From: Rhipicephalus microplus
Lineage: Eukaryota; Arthropoda; Arachnida; Ixodida; Ixodidae
Reading direction: 5' to 3'
Assembly: GCF_043290135.1 (NCBI RefSeq)
Contig: NW_027464588.1
Location: 8,254,001-8,318,000, forward strand
Length of the DNA: 64,000 bases
Position 1 is the first letter of the stretch; every line of letters starts with the position of its first letter. The position numbers were made by a program, and so were the translations under genes. Shown piece by piece: positions 12,801 through 25,003 of this stretch. The notes below the pieces were generated by a model. The model searched no databases. It saw nothing but the letters and a program-made list of their open reading frames with translations, and had not been told where the DNA came from.

Positions 12801-14600
12801 TTCATCGAGGTTTTTGAAGTACGCACTATAAGGACAGGACATTGCTCTCACGTTACACTTTGAACTCATTATAACTGAACGTACTTTTCAAAGTACACTT
12901 TAATTTTCGGGAATAGAAAATACTGAATATAATATTCTCAACTTGCTCACTAAAATTTAGAATGCCGAACGTCCCAGCAAGCTAATTCTAAATGGTATAT
13001 TCACTCGGTTCTGCTCTATTTTGTTTTATAAAGTCGTTCAACTTTATAAAAGTACAACGAATCTTAGAACTAATAAAATTTTCCTACCTTTGGGAAAACG
13101 AAAACCCGTCAAACGCACGTAGTCACTGCTGCTTTACCGAAATTACTTTCAGTTTTCCCATCTATATACTTCAAAAATGAATTTCCAGTGCTTCAGCAAG
13201 AAAAAAATACTTCTTCCGAAGCGCGAGATGCACATAGAGTGCATAGGTTTGCTTTGAGGTATTATAAAATGTTGTATTTTGTATTCCAGATTGGGACTTT
13301 GTGGGAGCACACATGGCCTGTTGTGCATTGCCTCAGGTACTAAACTATAGCTTTTTTAGGGGTGGGGTATTGGGGGAGAGGTAGGCTTTTTTTGCTTATA
13401 TGAGGCTCACGAGACTGCACCAGTTGTCATGCGTTGGTGGTGCCTTGGCGCCGCCTTCAGGACCACCCACGGTAGTATTCTGTCGTAAACGCATTTGTGT
13501 GGCATTGAAGGTGGCGGTAAGTCAAGCTCAAGAAAAAGAGCGTGTATGAATACGGGCGTAGGACTGAAGATGTACTGAGATGGCTCAAAGGGCCCCGCGA
13601 CACTTTTACTACAGCCTTATTTAGCACTGAAACGCGTGTAGCAGTGATTACTGAAACAAATGCAACAAGAGTGATGAACATTGGTACACGGAAAGTGAAA
13701 TTATGAGTCCTCAAAGTTCAATATTTTAGCAGACGACAACGAGAAACGTTTTCTTTCACATGTTACTCGCCTGATGACGTCAAAGACCACTTCCAATCAC
13801 AGCGCGCGTCTCATAAGGACATCATAAAAATGTCATCTCTTGGTGGCTTTCGCACCATACCTCTTGATCGGTTTTTTTGAGGGCGTGATGGCGTGCTTAC
13901 TACAAACCACATGCGTCGAGTAGCAGATGCTCACATGGTCACACTATGTAAGATACACACATGCGCTTTGGGCAAAGTCAGTTCTCAGTTTGCATGCAAG
14001 GTGCGTTCTATTCGGCAACGCGGGCGTTCACCGCCTGTTGCATTTTTGGCTCGCTAAAAACTCGGTACAAGTTTTTATTTTTAGTTGCCGGTGTGCCATA
14101 GCATCGTTCGCAGGTTAAGTGTTGTGTTCGTTGTTCTGAAAACACATCATTTCGAAAGAGGAATGATCTCATTCTGAAAAAGTATAAAAAAAGATGTTTG
14201 CTGTTTTAGCATTCACTCATAGGCCTAGCTACCACCATACGAATATGGCCTGCTATTTCTCGCATCAAGCTAATCAAAATAGTACGGTGTTTGTCATCAC
14301 GCCACATGACATGACGTTACTTCTTATAATAAAAATATTCGCTGTGTGTCGCGGTAGCCTGAAAAAAGGTAGTTTAGCCTGTGAAATAAATTACAACTGC
14401 GTCGATTTTGACGTTTTCGTGTGTGCAAAGATAGTAATGGGTTCCACAGCACCAGAATAACTAATGATAAATACGTGTTCAAACAGTGTCACAGGCCCCC
14501 TTTGAGGCTCTTTTATAGTAGAGTATATCCTATACTTAAAATAGTTCAACCTTGTTTCCGAATGCAATATACTACAAGGCATATTTTATTTATCTCGCAG
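9867..14600 (+). other. Rest of SLC41 intron 2
   Basis: Mostly AT-rich unique-looking intron. It contains one tRNA-like segment on the - strand near 12245-12350, and TTTTATTTATCTCGCAG as the acceptor of exon 3. No coding sequence or long repeat can be supported. Confidence 0.55.
12245..12352 (-). repeat. Degenerate tRNA-like SINE head
   Basis: On the - strand, TGGCTGTGTGGCTGACTACATG (read in part) resembles an A box and CATTCGATCCTCA a B box, at roughly tRNA spacing. No closing acceptor stem or tail is clear, so this is a weak call. Confidence 0.35.
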
Positions 14601-14672
14601 GCAAACTTGGGCAACCTGAACCGGGTTCGCGAACAACTACCCATGATATTTGCAAACATCGCCCTCTTGCAG
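14601..14672 (+). CDS. SLC41: SLC41 exon 3: short linker exon
   Basis: This exon is 24 codons in phase 0, between TTATCTCGCAG|GCA and TTGCAG|GTAACG. It encodes ANLGNLNRVREQLPMIFANI and then ALLQ. This corresponds to the conserved segment after the first GN motif in SLC41 (a polar linker leading into the third helix). Both splice sites are strong. It lies alone in AT-rich intron sequence, and the intron after it is the largest in the gene at 25.9 kb. Confidence 0.92.
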
Positions 14673-16310
14673 GTAACGTACCTACTTTTGCTCATTTAAT
14701 TACTGCTACAATCTTCGAAAGCTTTTGATAGTGAACTGAAAGGAGAATATATTTCACGTGAATAATTAAGTGGTCATAATGGAGATTACTATATAGGGTG
14801 AATAAATATATGAACAAACCAACCCAATAAATAGTTTTACAATTTCGTTCTGCAATGCAATGTTCATTGTTTTCACTGAAAACCACTACTTTTGCTAGAT
14901 TTATTTTGGTGTAAGTAGGTATTCTGTGTAGCATTTCTACCCATCATTTCAGACTGTGGTTATAAAATTTCTGCCTGTGTGATATCTTGAAAAAGGCCTG
15001 CATGATGATAACTTCTTGTGATAACTTGTCTGGTGTACGAAACAAATGAGTAATTATCTGTGGTCTGTTATGCCAGCACTGACACTAATGTAGTTCACGT
15101 GTATCAAAACTCTAAACGCTAACAACATGCTTTCGACTATAGAATCGAAAAAAGTATTTATTGTTAAGTATTTCAAGTGGAATACACAAGAGACATGGAC
15201 GGGGTAGTTTCGTTGGAAGTAATACAGGTTGATGAATGTGGAAGCTGCTCCTGTAGATGCAGAGCTCTCATCATTTTGTGGAAACAGAAAACAAGTATGG
15301 CAGTGGCACAGGTTGTAGGGGCAAATTTATTCATTGTAATCATTAAAAATGCAACTCTAAGCACGCTAACACTCATTTGCTCACCTAATTGGTCACAATG
15401 TTCGAACGCACTTGTTTCAACTATATGCAGAAACACCATTTATACTACAGTTTGTCTTGTCGCGTTGTTCTATCTGGATAATTTATAAGCAACAAAAATA
15501 AATATAACAGTATTATAAATATTCAGTAAATAGGTTGAATTCACAATACTTTATATTTACTTCGCGGGTCTCAGTAGAACTTTGCAGCAATATTTTCTAC
15601 GAAAATATCAACGAAGAGTTCGATTCGGGAGCACGATAGAATTGAAAAGTATTCACACAGGCCACAATCGAGTAGAACCTTCACTTTGGGAGATATATTC
15701 AAAAAAAGTTATTTTTCAATGTCACCAGAACTTGTGAAACGTAGGTTGACGGGTAAAAGTTCATAGGTTGATTATGGTTTGGTAATTCTTAAAGGCTTCA
15801 GTGTGCCATTGAGACAAAAAAGGCTAAATTATCATCTATGGTAAATGTTCGCTGTAGCTCTCCTAAATAAATTCAATAACAAAGTTCACGTTACCTAAAT
15901 TTAAAGATGAAACGTAACATCAACAGAAAAGTTTACATTTTTATTATAGAATCACAAACGGCCGTAACTCTACAAATAGCAGTTTTCCAATTGTAATGAT
16001 GAAGTTTTTCCTGTTTTGTGCTACTTTCTACTACCATTAGGGCAAAGTTTGCATTGCTGGAAACAGTAGAGTTACAAATGTTAGGTCCGAAGCTTTTGGG
16101 GTTGTGGGTCTTTCCCTCCTATCTAATAGTCTGTTGTAGTAGCCTGTTTTAGTCAGTTTTGAAAATTGCTCACTAGATGGCGTTGTGTATATGTGTCTTC
16201 AGAAATCTCACTAGGTGGCATTAGCAGTTTTTGTATAGTTTATGAATAAAGAGGAAAGATTGTGCATTCATAATAAGCAATTCACACTAGATGTACGGAA
16301 TACGTAATGA
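14673..16310 (+). other. Start of SLC41 intron 3
   Basis: AT-rich intron without coding sequence. Near 16165-16225 two short related lines (CTCACTAGATGGCGTTG and CTCACTAGGTGGCATTAG) suggest an old dispersed repeat leading to the TGGGGCGAAGTGCCCG motif at 16316. Confidence 0.5.
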
Positions 16311-16379
16311 TGAGTGGGGCGAAGTGCCCGCCCATCCGTTTGTCCATCTAATGCGTGCCCTAGTGTGATAGCAGTGAAT

Positions 16380-16516
16380 GGATGGACCGACCGACCGACC
16401 GACCGACCGACCGACCGACCGACCGACCGACCGACCGACCGACCGACCGACCGACCAACCGACCGACCGACCGACCGACCGACCGACCGACCGACCGACC
16501 GACCGACCGACCGACG
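16380..16516. repeat. (CCGA)n microsatellite
   Basis: About 33 tandem copies of CCGA with a single internal variant (CCAA near 16456). In translation it gives a PTDRPTDR repeat, which is not a protein. Confidence 0.97.
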
Positions 16517-16769
16517 CTTCGCCCCCTCATCACCAGTTACTGCGTGGATTTCCTGTAAATGTTCAGGAAGTGTCTCCGCTTTTTTCTGTATAATAGGCCA
16601 ACTGAGCCCTTTATAATAAGACTACACTTTGTTGGTATGAAAGTAACTTTATTGCCGTGAAAATGAGATAGGAAAACTACTTGTAGGTGTACCACCATAC
16701 TACAATGCGTAACAATTGTCTTGCCGTGGTTCTTAAAAAAATCAGAGCACATCCACAGAATGAATGATA

Positions 16770-17070
16770 ATGAGGTGGGGCGAAACGCTCGTCAGTTCAT
16801 TCCCGCTCCCATCGATCCGTTTGTTTTTGCTTCCATCCGTCCGTGCGTCCGTTCACGCATCAACCCTTGCAACCATCCATGCGTACGTCCGTCCATTCAT
16901 GCCTCCGTCCGCGTGTCCGTTTCTGCGTCTGTTCGTCTGCCTGTCCGTGCGTTTGTCTATGCGTTCTTCCGTGCGTCCGTCCGCCCGTATGAGCGTCCGT
17001 GCGTGCGTCCGTCTGTGCATCTGTGTGTCCGTCTGTGAATCTGTATCTCTCCATCGGTTCGTCGGTTCAT
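16770..17070. repeat. Degenerate (CGTC)n-type array
   Basis: About 300 bp of imperfect CGTC/CGTG/CATC tetranucleotides following ATGAGGTGGGGCGAAACGC. A similar GATGAGTGGGGCGAAGTGCC precedes the array at 16380. The two arrays therefore look like tails of the same repeat family, one pure and one decayed. Confidence 0.85.
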
Positions 17071-17120
17071 CCATCGAGTGAACGCTTCAAATAGCGCCAT
17101 CTCGCGTCTTTTCATCATAT

Positions 17121-17252
17121 TGTCACAGGTAATGGGTATGATTCATCAACTGTAGGTGGAATCCTTTGGAAGTGAAGAAAGAAGGGGGCATGTCCTGGTC
17201 TGAGGGCATGGAAGACGTCGTTTCGTCGCTGTCTGTAATTACGTTCGTGGTA
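17121..17252 (+). repeat. 5' LTR of Gypsy copy 2
   Basis: Begins TGTCACAGGTAATGGG and ends TTCGTGGTA, where the 3' LTR has GGCA; the terminal CA appears mutated to TA. It shows several differences and a few gaps against 22452-22587, so this insertion is not recent. Confidence 0.8.
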
Positions 17253-17253
17253 C

Positions 17254-17270
17254 TGGTGAAGGTGCTGGGT
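17254..17270 (+). promoter_or_regulatory. Putative primer binding site
   Basis: TGGTGAAGGTGCTGGGT begins one base after the LTR. A TGG start at this place is the usual complement to a tRNA CCA end. The primer tRNA was not identified. Confidence 0.5.
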
Positions 17271-17272
17271 AA

Positions 17273-18670
17273 ATGCGCCTCGGCTGCAGATTTCCAGCCG
17301 ACACACCGAGCTACTTGGAGACAGCTACAGCTCCCACGGCAAGAAGCAGTCACCGCCTGCGAGGACTATCTCCCGAGTACGGTCCCTTCTCTCAAGACGA
17401 GATGGCAACTTCAACTAACAACCAGGCGAGTCAAACCAACGACGCCTATTCTTTTCTCCCGCATGTTTTTCATGCACCGCAAACACCACGCTCATTTCAT
17501 GGAGACATTTATGAAGATGTTAACGACTGGCTTGACCACTTCAATCGAGTTGCCAACATGAACGAATGGGATGAAGCTCGCAAGCTGCGGAGAGTTTACT
17601 TTGCGTTAGAAGACTCTGCCAAAACGTGGTACGAGAATCACGAGGGTTCCTTTGCGACGTGGACTGAGTTCAGCCGACAGTTTCGTGATGCGTACCGCAG
17701 CACTGAAAGGAAAGAGAGAGCGGAGCAGGCAATTTCCTCTCAGAACCAACGACCCAACGAGAGAGTTTCGATGTTTGTCGAGGACATGCTTCGACTCTTC
17801 AAGCGTGCTGACCCTGCAATGTCCGAGGAAAAGAAAATGCGGCATTTAATGCGTGGGGTAAAAGAGCAGCTCTTCGCCGGACTCGCGCGCAATCCACCGA
17901 CGACTGTGGCAGAGTTCATAAATGAGACCACCACAATGGAGCGTACTCTCCAGTATAGGTCGTCACAGTATGAACGCCACGACGTGACCCCTGCTGCATG
18001 CTTTATTGGGGCTGACAGCGAGAGGCATGCCCTCGCTGAGTTCATAAGAAGCGTCGTGCGAACGAGCTGCGCCAACTCCAAGCAGCGGGACCCCAACCAC
18101 CAGTAAGTGATCTCACAGACTTAATCCGAAATGAGATCCGACAGGTGGTCACCCCACTCACGCCAACAAGGCCTGAGGCCCCTGTGCTGACTTATGTGGC
18201 GGCTCTGCGATCTCCTGCACCACATGGCCGTGATCCCACCATGGGGAGAATGGATCAGGCTAGCCATCGATTCCAGGGTACCTCTTCGACTCCGCCACCC
18301 GCCTCAAGGTTTCCGAGTGCACCAACTTATTGTTCGTCTGGATCGCGGCAGAACGCCACAAAGGCCAGCGTGTGGCGTACGTCTGATAACCGTCCACTCT
18401 GCTACCACTGTGGCGAAGCGGGTCATGTCTACCGTAACTGCCAGTACCGCCAACTTGGTCTCCGCGGCTTTCACCCTGATGCTCGGTGCCCGCGTTACGG
18501 TGAGCGTCCTCGCGACATCGAAGCGTACCTTACGGGCACAAGCTCCTCGCCTTGGTCAACGCCCCCAATCACGATCACCATCACCTCGCCGCCCCACGTC
18601 ACCTAGCATTCCCTCGTCATCTTGCGCTTCTTTCAGAGGTCGGTCACCGAGTCCCCACAGGGGAAACTAG
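17273..18670 (+). pseudogene. Gypsy copy 2 gag, frameshifted
   Basis: ATG 17273 opens a frame to 18106 encoding a capsid-like region (LEDSAKTWYENHEGSFATW, RQFRDAY, MRHLMRGVKEQLFAGLARNP). The frame is then lost. The neighbouring frame from about 18110 to 18606 carries the rest, with one zinc knuckle C-X2-C-X4-H-X4-C at 18400-18441 (CYHCGEAGHVYRNC). The downstream part, with SPSPHRGN near 18650, is again in another frame. The order and motifs match gag of copy 3 (58627-59991), which is uninterrupted at 454 codons, so at least two indels have broken this one. Confidence 0.85.
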
Positions 18671-18759
18671 AAACCGCGGCTCCTGGGGATAAAGCCGCTT
18701 CCCAATGAACTGTCAAAGAGCCTCCTTCGACGCAAAGACCCGACGAAGACCGTTCTCAC

Positions 18760-19095
18760 TTTCCAGTCGTTTCCGAAAGTCATAAGACTGTTTCCGCCGA
18801 CATCACCGTACACGTCGATAATCACGTCGTCACTGCCCTCGTCGACACTGGCGCCGATTATTCGGTTATGAGCAGCGCCCTAGCATTCCAACTGAGGAAG
18901 GTAACTACCCTTTGGCAAGGACCGCCGTTGCGCACGCCAGGGGGCCACCTCGTCACACCGACTGGAATGTGCACAGCCCGTGTTCGAATCCGTTGTTCGA
19001 CGTTCATAGGGTCTTTCCTCGTATTACCTGTGTGCTCCCGTCCACTCATTTTGGGGCTGGACTTTCTTCACAAACACGGCGCAATTATTGACTGA
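18760..19095 (+). pseudogene. Gypsy copy 2 protease region
   Basis: The active-site motif LVDTGADYSVMS lies at about 18838-18873 (DTG at 18844-18852). It is followed by a typical retropepsin body with GGHLVTPTGMCTARV and the ILGLDFLHKHGA segment, and then a TGA at 19093-19095. The DTG triad is intact. The frame does not continue into the RT segment at 19141, so pol is disrupted here. Confidence 0.85.
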
Positions 19096-19140
19096 CCTAC
19101 GAGACTTGCAGGTGTCGTTCGAGGACCCGTTTCATCCTGA

Positions 19141-20598
19141 ACTGGAAAACGCCCGCTCATCGAAGACGGCCTACGTGTATCCTCCGAATCTGTTACTCTG
19201 CCTCCTCGCAGCAGCCTTTTTATCAACGTTGAATGTGACCAAGACGTCCCCGATGCTGTAATTGCAGAAGGAAATTGGTCCCCACTTTTTGCACAACAAA
19301 TCTGCGTTTCTCGAGGTATTGTTCAGCCCAGTAGAAAGCAGGCTTGCCTATTAGTCACGAATTTCAGCGAGGAGTATCGCCATCTTACAAAACACACTGC
19401 GATCGCATACCTTGAGGATATTGCCGACGTCCCTGGTCCCTCAACATTATCTGCTCTTTCGTCGTGCGATGATTTCGCCATGACATTTGCAAGCACTGTC
19501 GACGTAAACCTGTGTCTACCGTCTGGACAACGGAAACGTCTTTTGAAGCTACTCGGCTCATTTCGGGACTGCTTCGCTACGACTTCGAAAGTTAACCAAA
19601 CACCGCTTGCCAAGCATCGTATCATCGAGCCTACCGAGAGACCCATTCGACAGCATGCCTACAGAGTCTCGCAAAAAGAACAAGACGTTATACGCCAACA
19701 GGTCCAGCAGATGCTCAAGGTCGATGTCATCCAGCCATCGACCAGGCCCTGGGCGTCTCCTGTTGTGTTATTAAAGAAAAAAGATGGTACTCTGCGATTT
19801 TGCGTCGACTACCGAAAGTTGAATAAGATCACGAAGAAAGACGTGTATCCTTTACCACGAGTAGATGACTCGCTGGACCGCATTCGCAGTGCTCGTTACT
19901 TTTCTTTCATAGATCTACGCAGCGGCTATTGGCAAGTATCTGTTGATGAGCGCGACCGCGAAAAGATCGCCTTCATTACTCCTGACGGACTCTACGAGTT
20001 GAAGGTCCTTCCCTTCGGCTTATGCTCGGCACCAGCTACTTTTCAAAGAATGATGGACACGGTTCTTTCTGGGCTAAAATGGCAATCGTGTCTTGTCTAC
20101 CTTGACGATGTGGTCGTCTTCTCGGACGCGTTTGAGCAGGACGTCCAGCGCTTACAGGCAGTTCTTCAGGCGATTCGAACAGCTGGACTTTCTCTCAAAC
20201 CTGAGAAATGCCACTTTGCATTCGAGGAACTGAAAGTTTTTAATCACGTCGTCAGCCACGCAGGTATACATCCAGACCCTGAGAAAACGAAAGTTGTTGC
20301 CGCATTTCCTGTCCCAACGAACAAGTGCGACCTCCGCCGATTTCTGGGACTCTGCGCATATTACAGACGCTTCGTCAAAGGCTTTTCTAAAATCGCTGAA
20401 CCGCTAAATGAACTTACGAAAGACGGCGTACCGTTTGTTTGGGGTCATGATCAGCATCACGCCTTTGAGACGCTACGAAACCATCTCCAAGCCCACCTGT
20501 ACTCGGTCACTTTGACGATAACGCTGCCACAGAGCTACACACGGATGCCAGCAACGTCGGACTTGGAGCTGTACTGGTTAAATAGCAAAATGGCGTAG
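19141..20598 (+). pseudogene. Gypsy copy 2 reverse transcriptase
   Basis: It has the same structure as positions 6-1463 in copy 1, with the YLDD box at 20098-20109. A frameshift near 20492 takes the reading out of the RNase H frame. A nonsense TAG (20581-20583) also lies in the RNase H frame. Both lesions are present in copy 1. Differences from copy 1 in this segment are only a handful of substitutions. Confidence 0.9.
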
Positions 20599-20603
20599 AG
20601 CGC

Positions 20604-22235
20604 GTGATTGCCTTTGCAAGTCGAACTCTATCATCTGCAGAGAAAAACTACTCTGCAACAGAAAAGGAATGCTTAGCCTTTGTTTGGGCTATAACAAAGT
20701 TTCGCCCTTATTTATACGGTCGACCATTCAGGGTAGTTAGCGACCACCATTCTTTATGCTGGCTCGCCAGCCTCAAAGACCCTTCCGGTCGTCTATCACG
20801 CTGGAGCATTCGGCTGCAAGAATTTGACGTTACAGTCATTCACAAGTCAGGACGCAAACACACTGATGCTGACTGTCTCTCACGTGCACCAATTGGAAGT
20901 ACGAACGCGGACGTTGAAGAGGACGATACATTCCTTTCCTCTGTGTCAGCAACCGACTTGGCTCAACAACAACGCGACGACATGGAGCTAAGCCCGCTGA
21001 TTGACTACCTCGAAGGCCGAAAACGCAGCCTTCCTCGAAACTTCGCACGTTCGCTGGCCTCGTTCTGCATCAGGGATGGAGTCCTCTATAAGAAAAATTT
21101 CGACCATACCCAGGCTACTTACCTACTGGTGGCGCCGACCTCGCTTCGGGACGATATTTTACATGCTTGTCACGACGAACCATCATCCGGACACCTTGGC
21201 TACACGCGCACATTGGAAAGAATTCGCCGCTCACACTACTGGCTCCGCCTCGCGAAGACAGTCAAGCAGTACGTCCACACATGCCGCGACTGTCAACACC
21301 GTAAGACTCCACCTGTCCGACCAGCAGGACTACTACAGCCTATCGCCACGCCGAAGACACCATTCCATCAAATTGGCATTGACTTGCTTGGCTCATTTCC
21401 CACCTCTTCGTCTGGAAACCGGTGGGTTGTGGTTGCCACCAATTATTTAACGCGTTACAGTGAAACAAAGGCCCTGGCCAAAGCTACCGCAGCCGAAGTC
21501 GCACAGTTTTTTGTCACCAGCATCATAGTTCGTCACGGAGCGCCATTTATAATATTTACTGATCGTGGTACAGCTTTCACCGCACAAATTCTTCAAGAAG
21601 TGCTGAGACTAAGTGGTACAGAACATCGAAAAACCACGGGTTATCGCCAAACAAATGGACTCACTGAACGGTTGAACAAGACCATTGCAGAAATGCTATC
21701 AATGTATGTGGCCGTTGATCACAAGAACTGGGATGATATACTCCCTTACGTAACTTTTGCTTACAACACAGCAGTCCAAGAGAGTACAGGTTTCACCCCA
21801 TTTTGCTTAGTTCATGGTCGAGAGGTCACTACAATGCTCGACGCAATGCTCCTTCCCAACAACTTGAGCATGTTCAGCACGGACGCTACATTGTTCGCTC
21901 AACGCGCCGAGGAGGCCCGTCAACTCGCCCGATGCCGTATTCAGGCTCGCCAAACTGCCGACACACACCGCTACAACCTTACACACCGAGAGGTTACCTT
22001 CAAACCAGGCGATGAAGTTTGGGTGTGGACTCCCATCCGACAGCGTGGTCACTCTGAGAAGTTGCTTCGGCGCTACTTCGGCCCTTACAAAGTTCTGCGC
22101 CGACTCAGTGACGTTACGTATGAAGTTCTCCCTGAGGGCGCCTCAAGACGTTCCTTTCGGTTTCCACAAAGTGATGTGGTGCACGTGTCAAGACTCAAGC
22201 CGTATTTCTCGCGTCATACATCGAACGTGGACTAA
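20604..22235 (+). pseudogene. Gypsy copy 2 RNase H remainder and integrase
   Basis: A 543-codon open frame beginning IAFASRTLSSAEKNYSATEK, part of RNase H. It then passes through the HHCC zinc region, the integrase core with D, D and E in GIDLLGSF, FTDRGTAF and TERLNK, and a C-terminal domain ending in HVSRLKPYFSR. Copy 1 lacks four bases just after the start of this frame. One substitution changes an Asp in VVATDYLTRY (copy 1) to Asn here. It is not preceded by an in-frame RT, so it cannot be made as part of a normal polyprotein. Confidence 0.9.
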
Positions 22236-22451
22236 GTTACCATGCAATGACAATTTTTTTTGTCACTGTGGTTTTTTTATTGTCTTGCGTACTTACTCCT
22301 TTCTTTATTGAGTACTTCTATGACGCCAGCCCATTTTTTCCCCTTACGACGGAGTTGTTGGGTTATATGGTAGCATCTTTTTTTTTCTAATTTTTTTTTC
22401 TTAACGCTCTTTACCAGCATCGAGCCGATGCTTTTCGAGGAGAGGTAGTAA

Positions 22452-22587
22452 TGTCACAGGTAATAGGTATGAGCCATCAACTGTAGGTAGCATCTTTTGC
22501 AAGTGAAGAAAGAAGAGGGCTTTTGCGTCCTGGTCTGAGGGCAAGCAAGACGTCGTTTCGTCGCTGTCTGTAATTACGTTCGTGGCA
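22452..22587 (+). repeat. 3' LTR of Gypsy copy 2
   Basis: TGTCAC...GTGGCA, 136 bp, preceded by GAGGAGAGGTAGTAA (purine tract) and followed by the ATAT target repeat. Confidence 0.82.
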
Positions 22588-23369
22588 ATATATTCATCAT
22601 ATAAAAGCACCACCATCAAGCGGACATTCCAAAGACTAAATGAGAGGTGGCTACCTACTACCATTACATACATCACGGACGCGCGACCCACGGAATAAGA
22701 AGCTTCGCCTCTAAAACATCGCTGATCCCTCCGCGATAGGAGTCAGTAAAACACGAAAGTAATATGCATCCTTAGGAAACTGGTTTAAAGTTAATACTAC
22801 ATTGAGGTAAGAGGGCTTGCACAATGTCTATTGGTTAACACGGATGCATTCACGTTGTCGCTTAGTCATACATCTCTATCCCGACGACTGGATCCCATAA
22901 TTAAGGAATAAAGAAACCCTTGTGGCGACAGATGCTAGTGGTAGTTCAAGTAGTTAAGGGGGAGAGCACAAATGGAGAATAAAATGTGACAGCCGGTAAA
23001 GTGTGACTGATTGGACGAGAAACTCACGCCAAGGTCACCTATAAACACCACTTACAGACCAATGCCTGGCCCGGCGACAAAGAAACGCAACGCGCGTCGC
23101 CTGTTACTTTCGGTATGCGGTGAGTGTTCGAGGGGTGAGCGTTCGTGGGGAACGCCGAGTTAAAGCCAGATGAAGTCTGTGGGCGTGTCAGATCTCTTTG
23201 AAATAGCTGGATGCTATGAACGACACCGACGAGTGGCTGGATGAATGGTTGTATCCGGGTGTACCCATTAGATAAGGCGGTGGCTCAAGCCACCTAGCCA
23301 TAAAGCAAAGTACTGCCACTGTGTGTTTAAGGACTGAGTGTTACTCACGCCTCGATTGTAGCCACCAAT
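22588..23369. repeat. Flank shared with 3448-4229 (segmental duplication)
   Basis: Non-coding sequence nearly identical to the flank of copy 1, ending at GCCACCAAT (23361-23369). Past this point copy 2 continues into the LINE and copy 1 does not. From about 23231 the sequence is the LINE 3' end on the - strand. Confidence 0.75.
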
Positions 23370-23984
23370 CACTTAGCCTCCTCCTGGTTATTTTTACCCG
23401 TTTAAAGACTATTTTGCTTTCACTGTCGCTAAACCCAATGCTTTTAAAAAATCGGTGCCAGTATCTTCGGCTATACGGTGAAGTCCTTTACAAAACATTA
23501 TCAAATGTTCAGCCGTTATCTCCTGCTCTCCACACGCAATACATACCGTGTATGTGCCTTCATATATAATCGGTATGTCTTGGTCCGCAATTGTCCCGTT
23601 CTAGCCTCGCAGAGCAGAGAAATACCTCGAGAATTATCGTACATCTTTTCCTTCGCAATTTACTTCTGGAAAGTTCGGTTGGTCTCCAGTGATGATTTCG
23701 TAAGCAATCCCATCTTTCACATGTCCCTTCTCTGTTTCCTTCCCCATCATTTAACCGTTGTATTCTGCTGTTGTCTAAATACTTGCTTGATAATTTTGAG
23801 TTAGTTTCCTTCAATTAGTGTCAACTTTCTTCATGTACAAGTAACTGAAATCTTTCCTAATCCAACGCTCTACTGCCATTTTTCTCAATCGCTCTTCAAA
23901 TTCTACCTTTGCTGCTAGCTTCCCTGCGTTCAAACAATGTTCATCCCATGTCTTCGTGTACCCTCTGATTTGGGTTATTCCTGT
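23340..23984 (-). pseudogene. CR1-like LINE ORF2, C-terminal part
   Basis: On the - strand, short open pieces include WDEHCLNAGKLAAKVEFEER and a Cys-containing segment (YCVWRAGD) in place of the usual zinc-knuckle-like tail. The end reads RRRLSDWW, then LQSR and a stop. Several frame changes separate the pieces. It is the downstream continuation of the RT fragment at 28574-29613 across the inserted LTR element. Confidence 0.55.
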
Positions 23985-25003
23985 TGTCACACACCGGTCC
24001 CGTTTATTAGGGAGGCGATCGCCGGGCTAATTCCAAGAGCCGAAGTATCGGCCCCCCGAACCGCACCACGAAAGCGTGGACAATTTAGAAGTGGTCCTTA
24101 TTGGTGCGCCAGCGGACGCCGGCTGTGGCCCAAAGAACAAGTCAGAGCCGAGAGTTGATAAACAAACAAATTATATTCTCAATAATGGCAGATCGAAAAC
24201 AATATACAAAAATGCACACTCCACAATAGTTGCATACAATATGTCACCAATCAAACCAATCAATCAACGTACTACACAAGACAATGAGCCACACTTGAAA
24301 TAACGGACACGGACAACAATACGCACTACAATGCAGTCGCATGCATTGAACAACCAAGACACTTAGACCAAAGGGATAGAAAACCTATTCAGTCCAAAGT
24401 TCTTGGAACCAAAGTCTAGATGATACTCTTCCGAGAATCACTCACTCAAAGTCCAGCGTTGTTGTCGTTCCGCTGTCCCCTGAAGTTTCTCTTTCAGGAA
24501 ACCTCGCGTCCTCAAATGGCCACTCTCCAAGCTTCAACTTCTTCGCCGGAACACGTTTGCTCCACAAACGCAGCTGTTGCCACGCGTCCTCGCTCAATAG
24601 CGGTAAACACACGCTCTTGCCTGTAGCTCGAGCCTTCACCCACTGGTGCAAATCCTCTTCATCTCCGGCTTCGTCCCTACGGACCAAAAACCTTCGCCGA
24701 CTACACGGCGGAATCCCTACGCACTCTGGCGCTCACTTCCGTCTCCTCCTGCTTTCTCGTCTCGGCCGCTCGATTAAATACCTTCCGCGCCACCTTCCAG
24801 AACGTTCTAGAAAAATCTCGGGCTTGCTGGGCCGCCGATGTGGGGTGAGGAGGTTCTTCTGCGAAGCCATGCTTCTGCGGGGAGAGCGCGCGCCCGGGAG
24901 CCTTGGATGTTTTTCTTTTTTTCTTTTGACCTCGCGGCGTTTCTCCCGCCCGTTGTCGCAAGAATTTGGCGGCGCGCTCATTTTTAGCGCTCGTTCTGTG
25001 ACA
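23985..25003 (-). repeat. 3' LTR (relative to - strand) of the gag-protease element
   Basis: 1019 bp. It is bordered internally by CTGCCCCCG (25004-25012), which on the - strand is a short polypurine tract next to the LTR. A few substitutions and indels distinguish it from 27555-28573. Confidence 0.88.

Larger units (their letters stand above)
17121..22587 (+). mobile_element. Ty3/Gypsy LTR retrotransposon, copy 2 (full length, broken)
   Basis: 5467 bp bounded by a 132-bp 5' LTR and a 136-bp 3' LTR and flanked by ATAT on both sides (17117-17120, 22588-22591). Order: LTR, a TGG-starting primer-binding-site-like stretch, gag, protease, RT, RNase H, integrase, purine tract, LTR. Env is absent. 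Several frame breaks and a stop make it non-functional. It sits in SLC41 intron 3 in the sense direction. Confidence 0.93.

Noticed and set aside
16314..16616. Open frame of Pro-Thr-Asp-Arg repeats
   Set aside because: Pure translation of the (CCGA)n microsatellite; open in several frames.
22588..23369. A ~0.9-kb LTR extending to 23369
   Set aside because: The 5' LTR shows the LTR ends at GTGG(C/T)A with ATAT following; the shared 780 bp beyond is flank from duplication.
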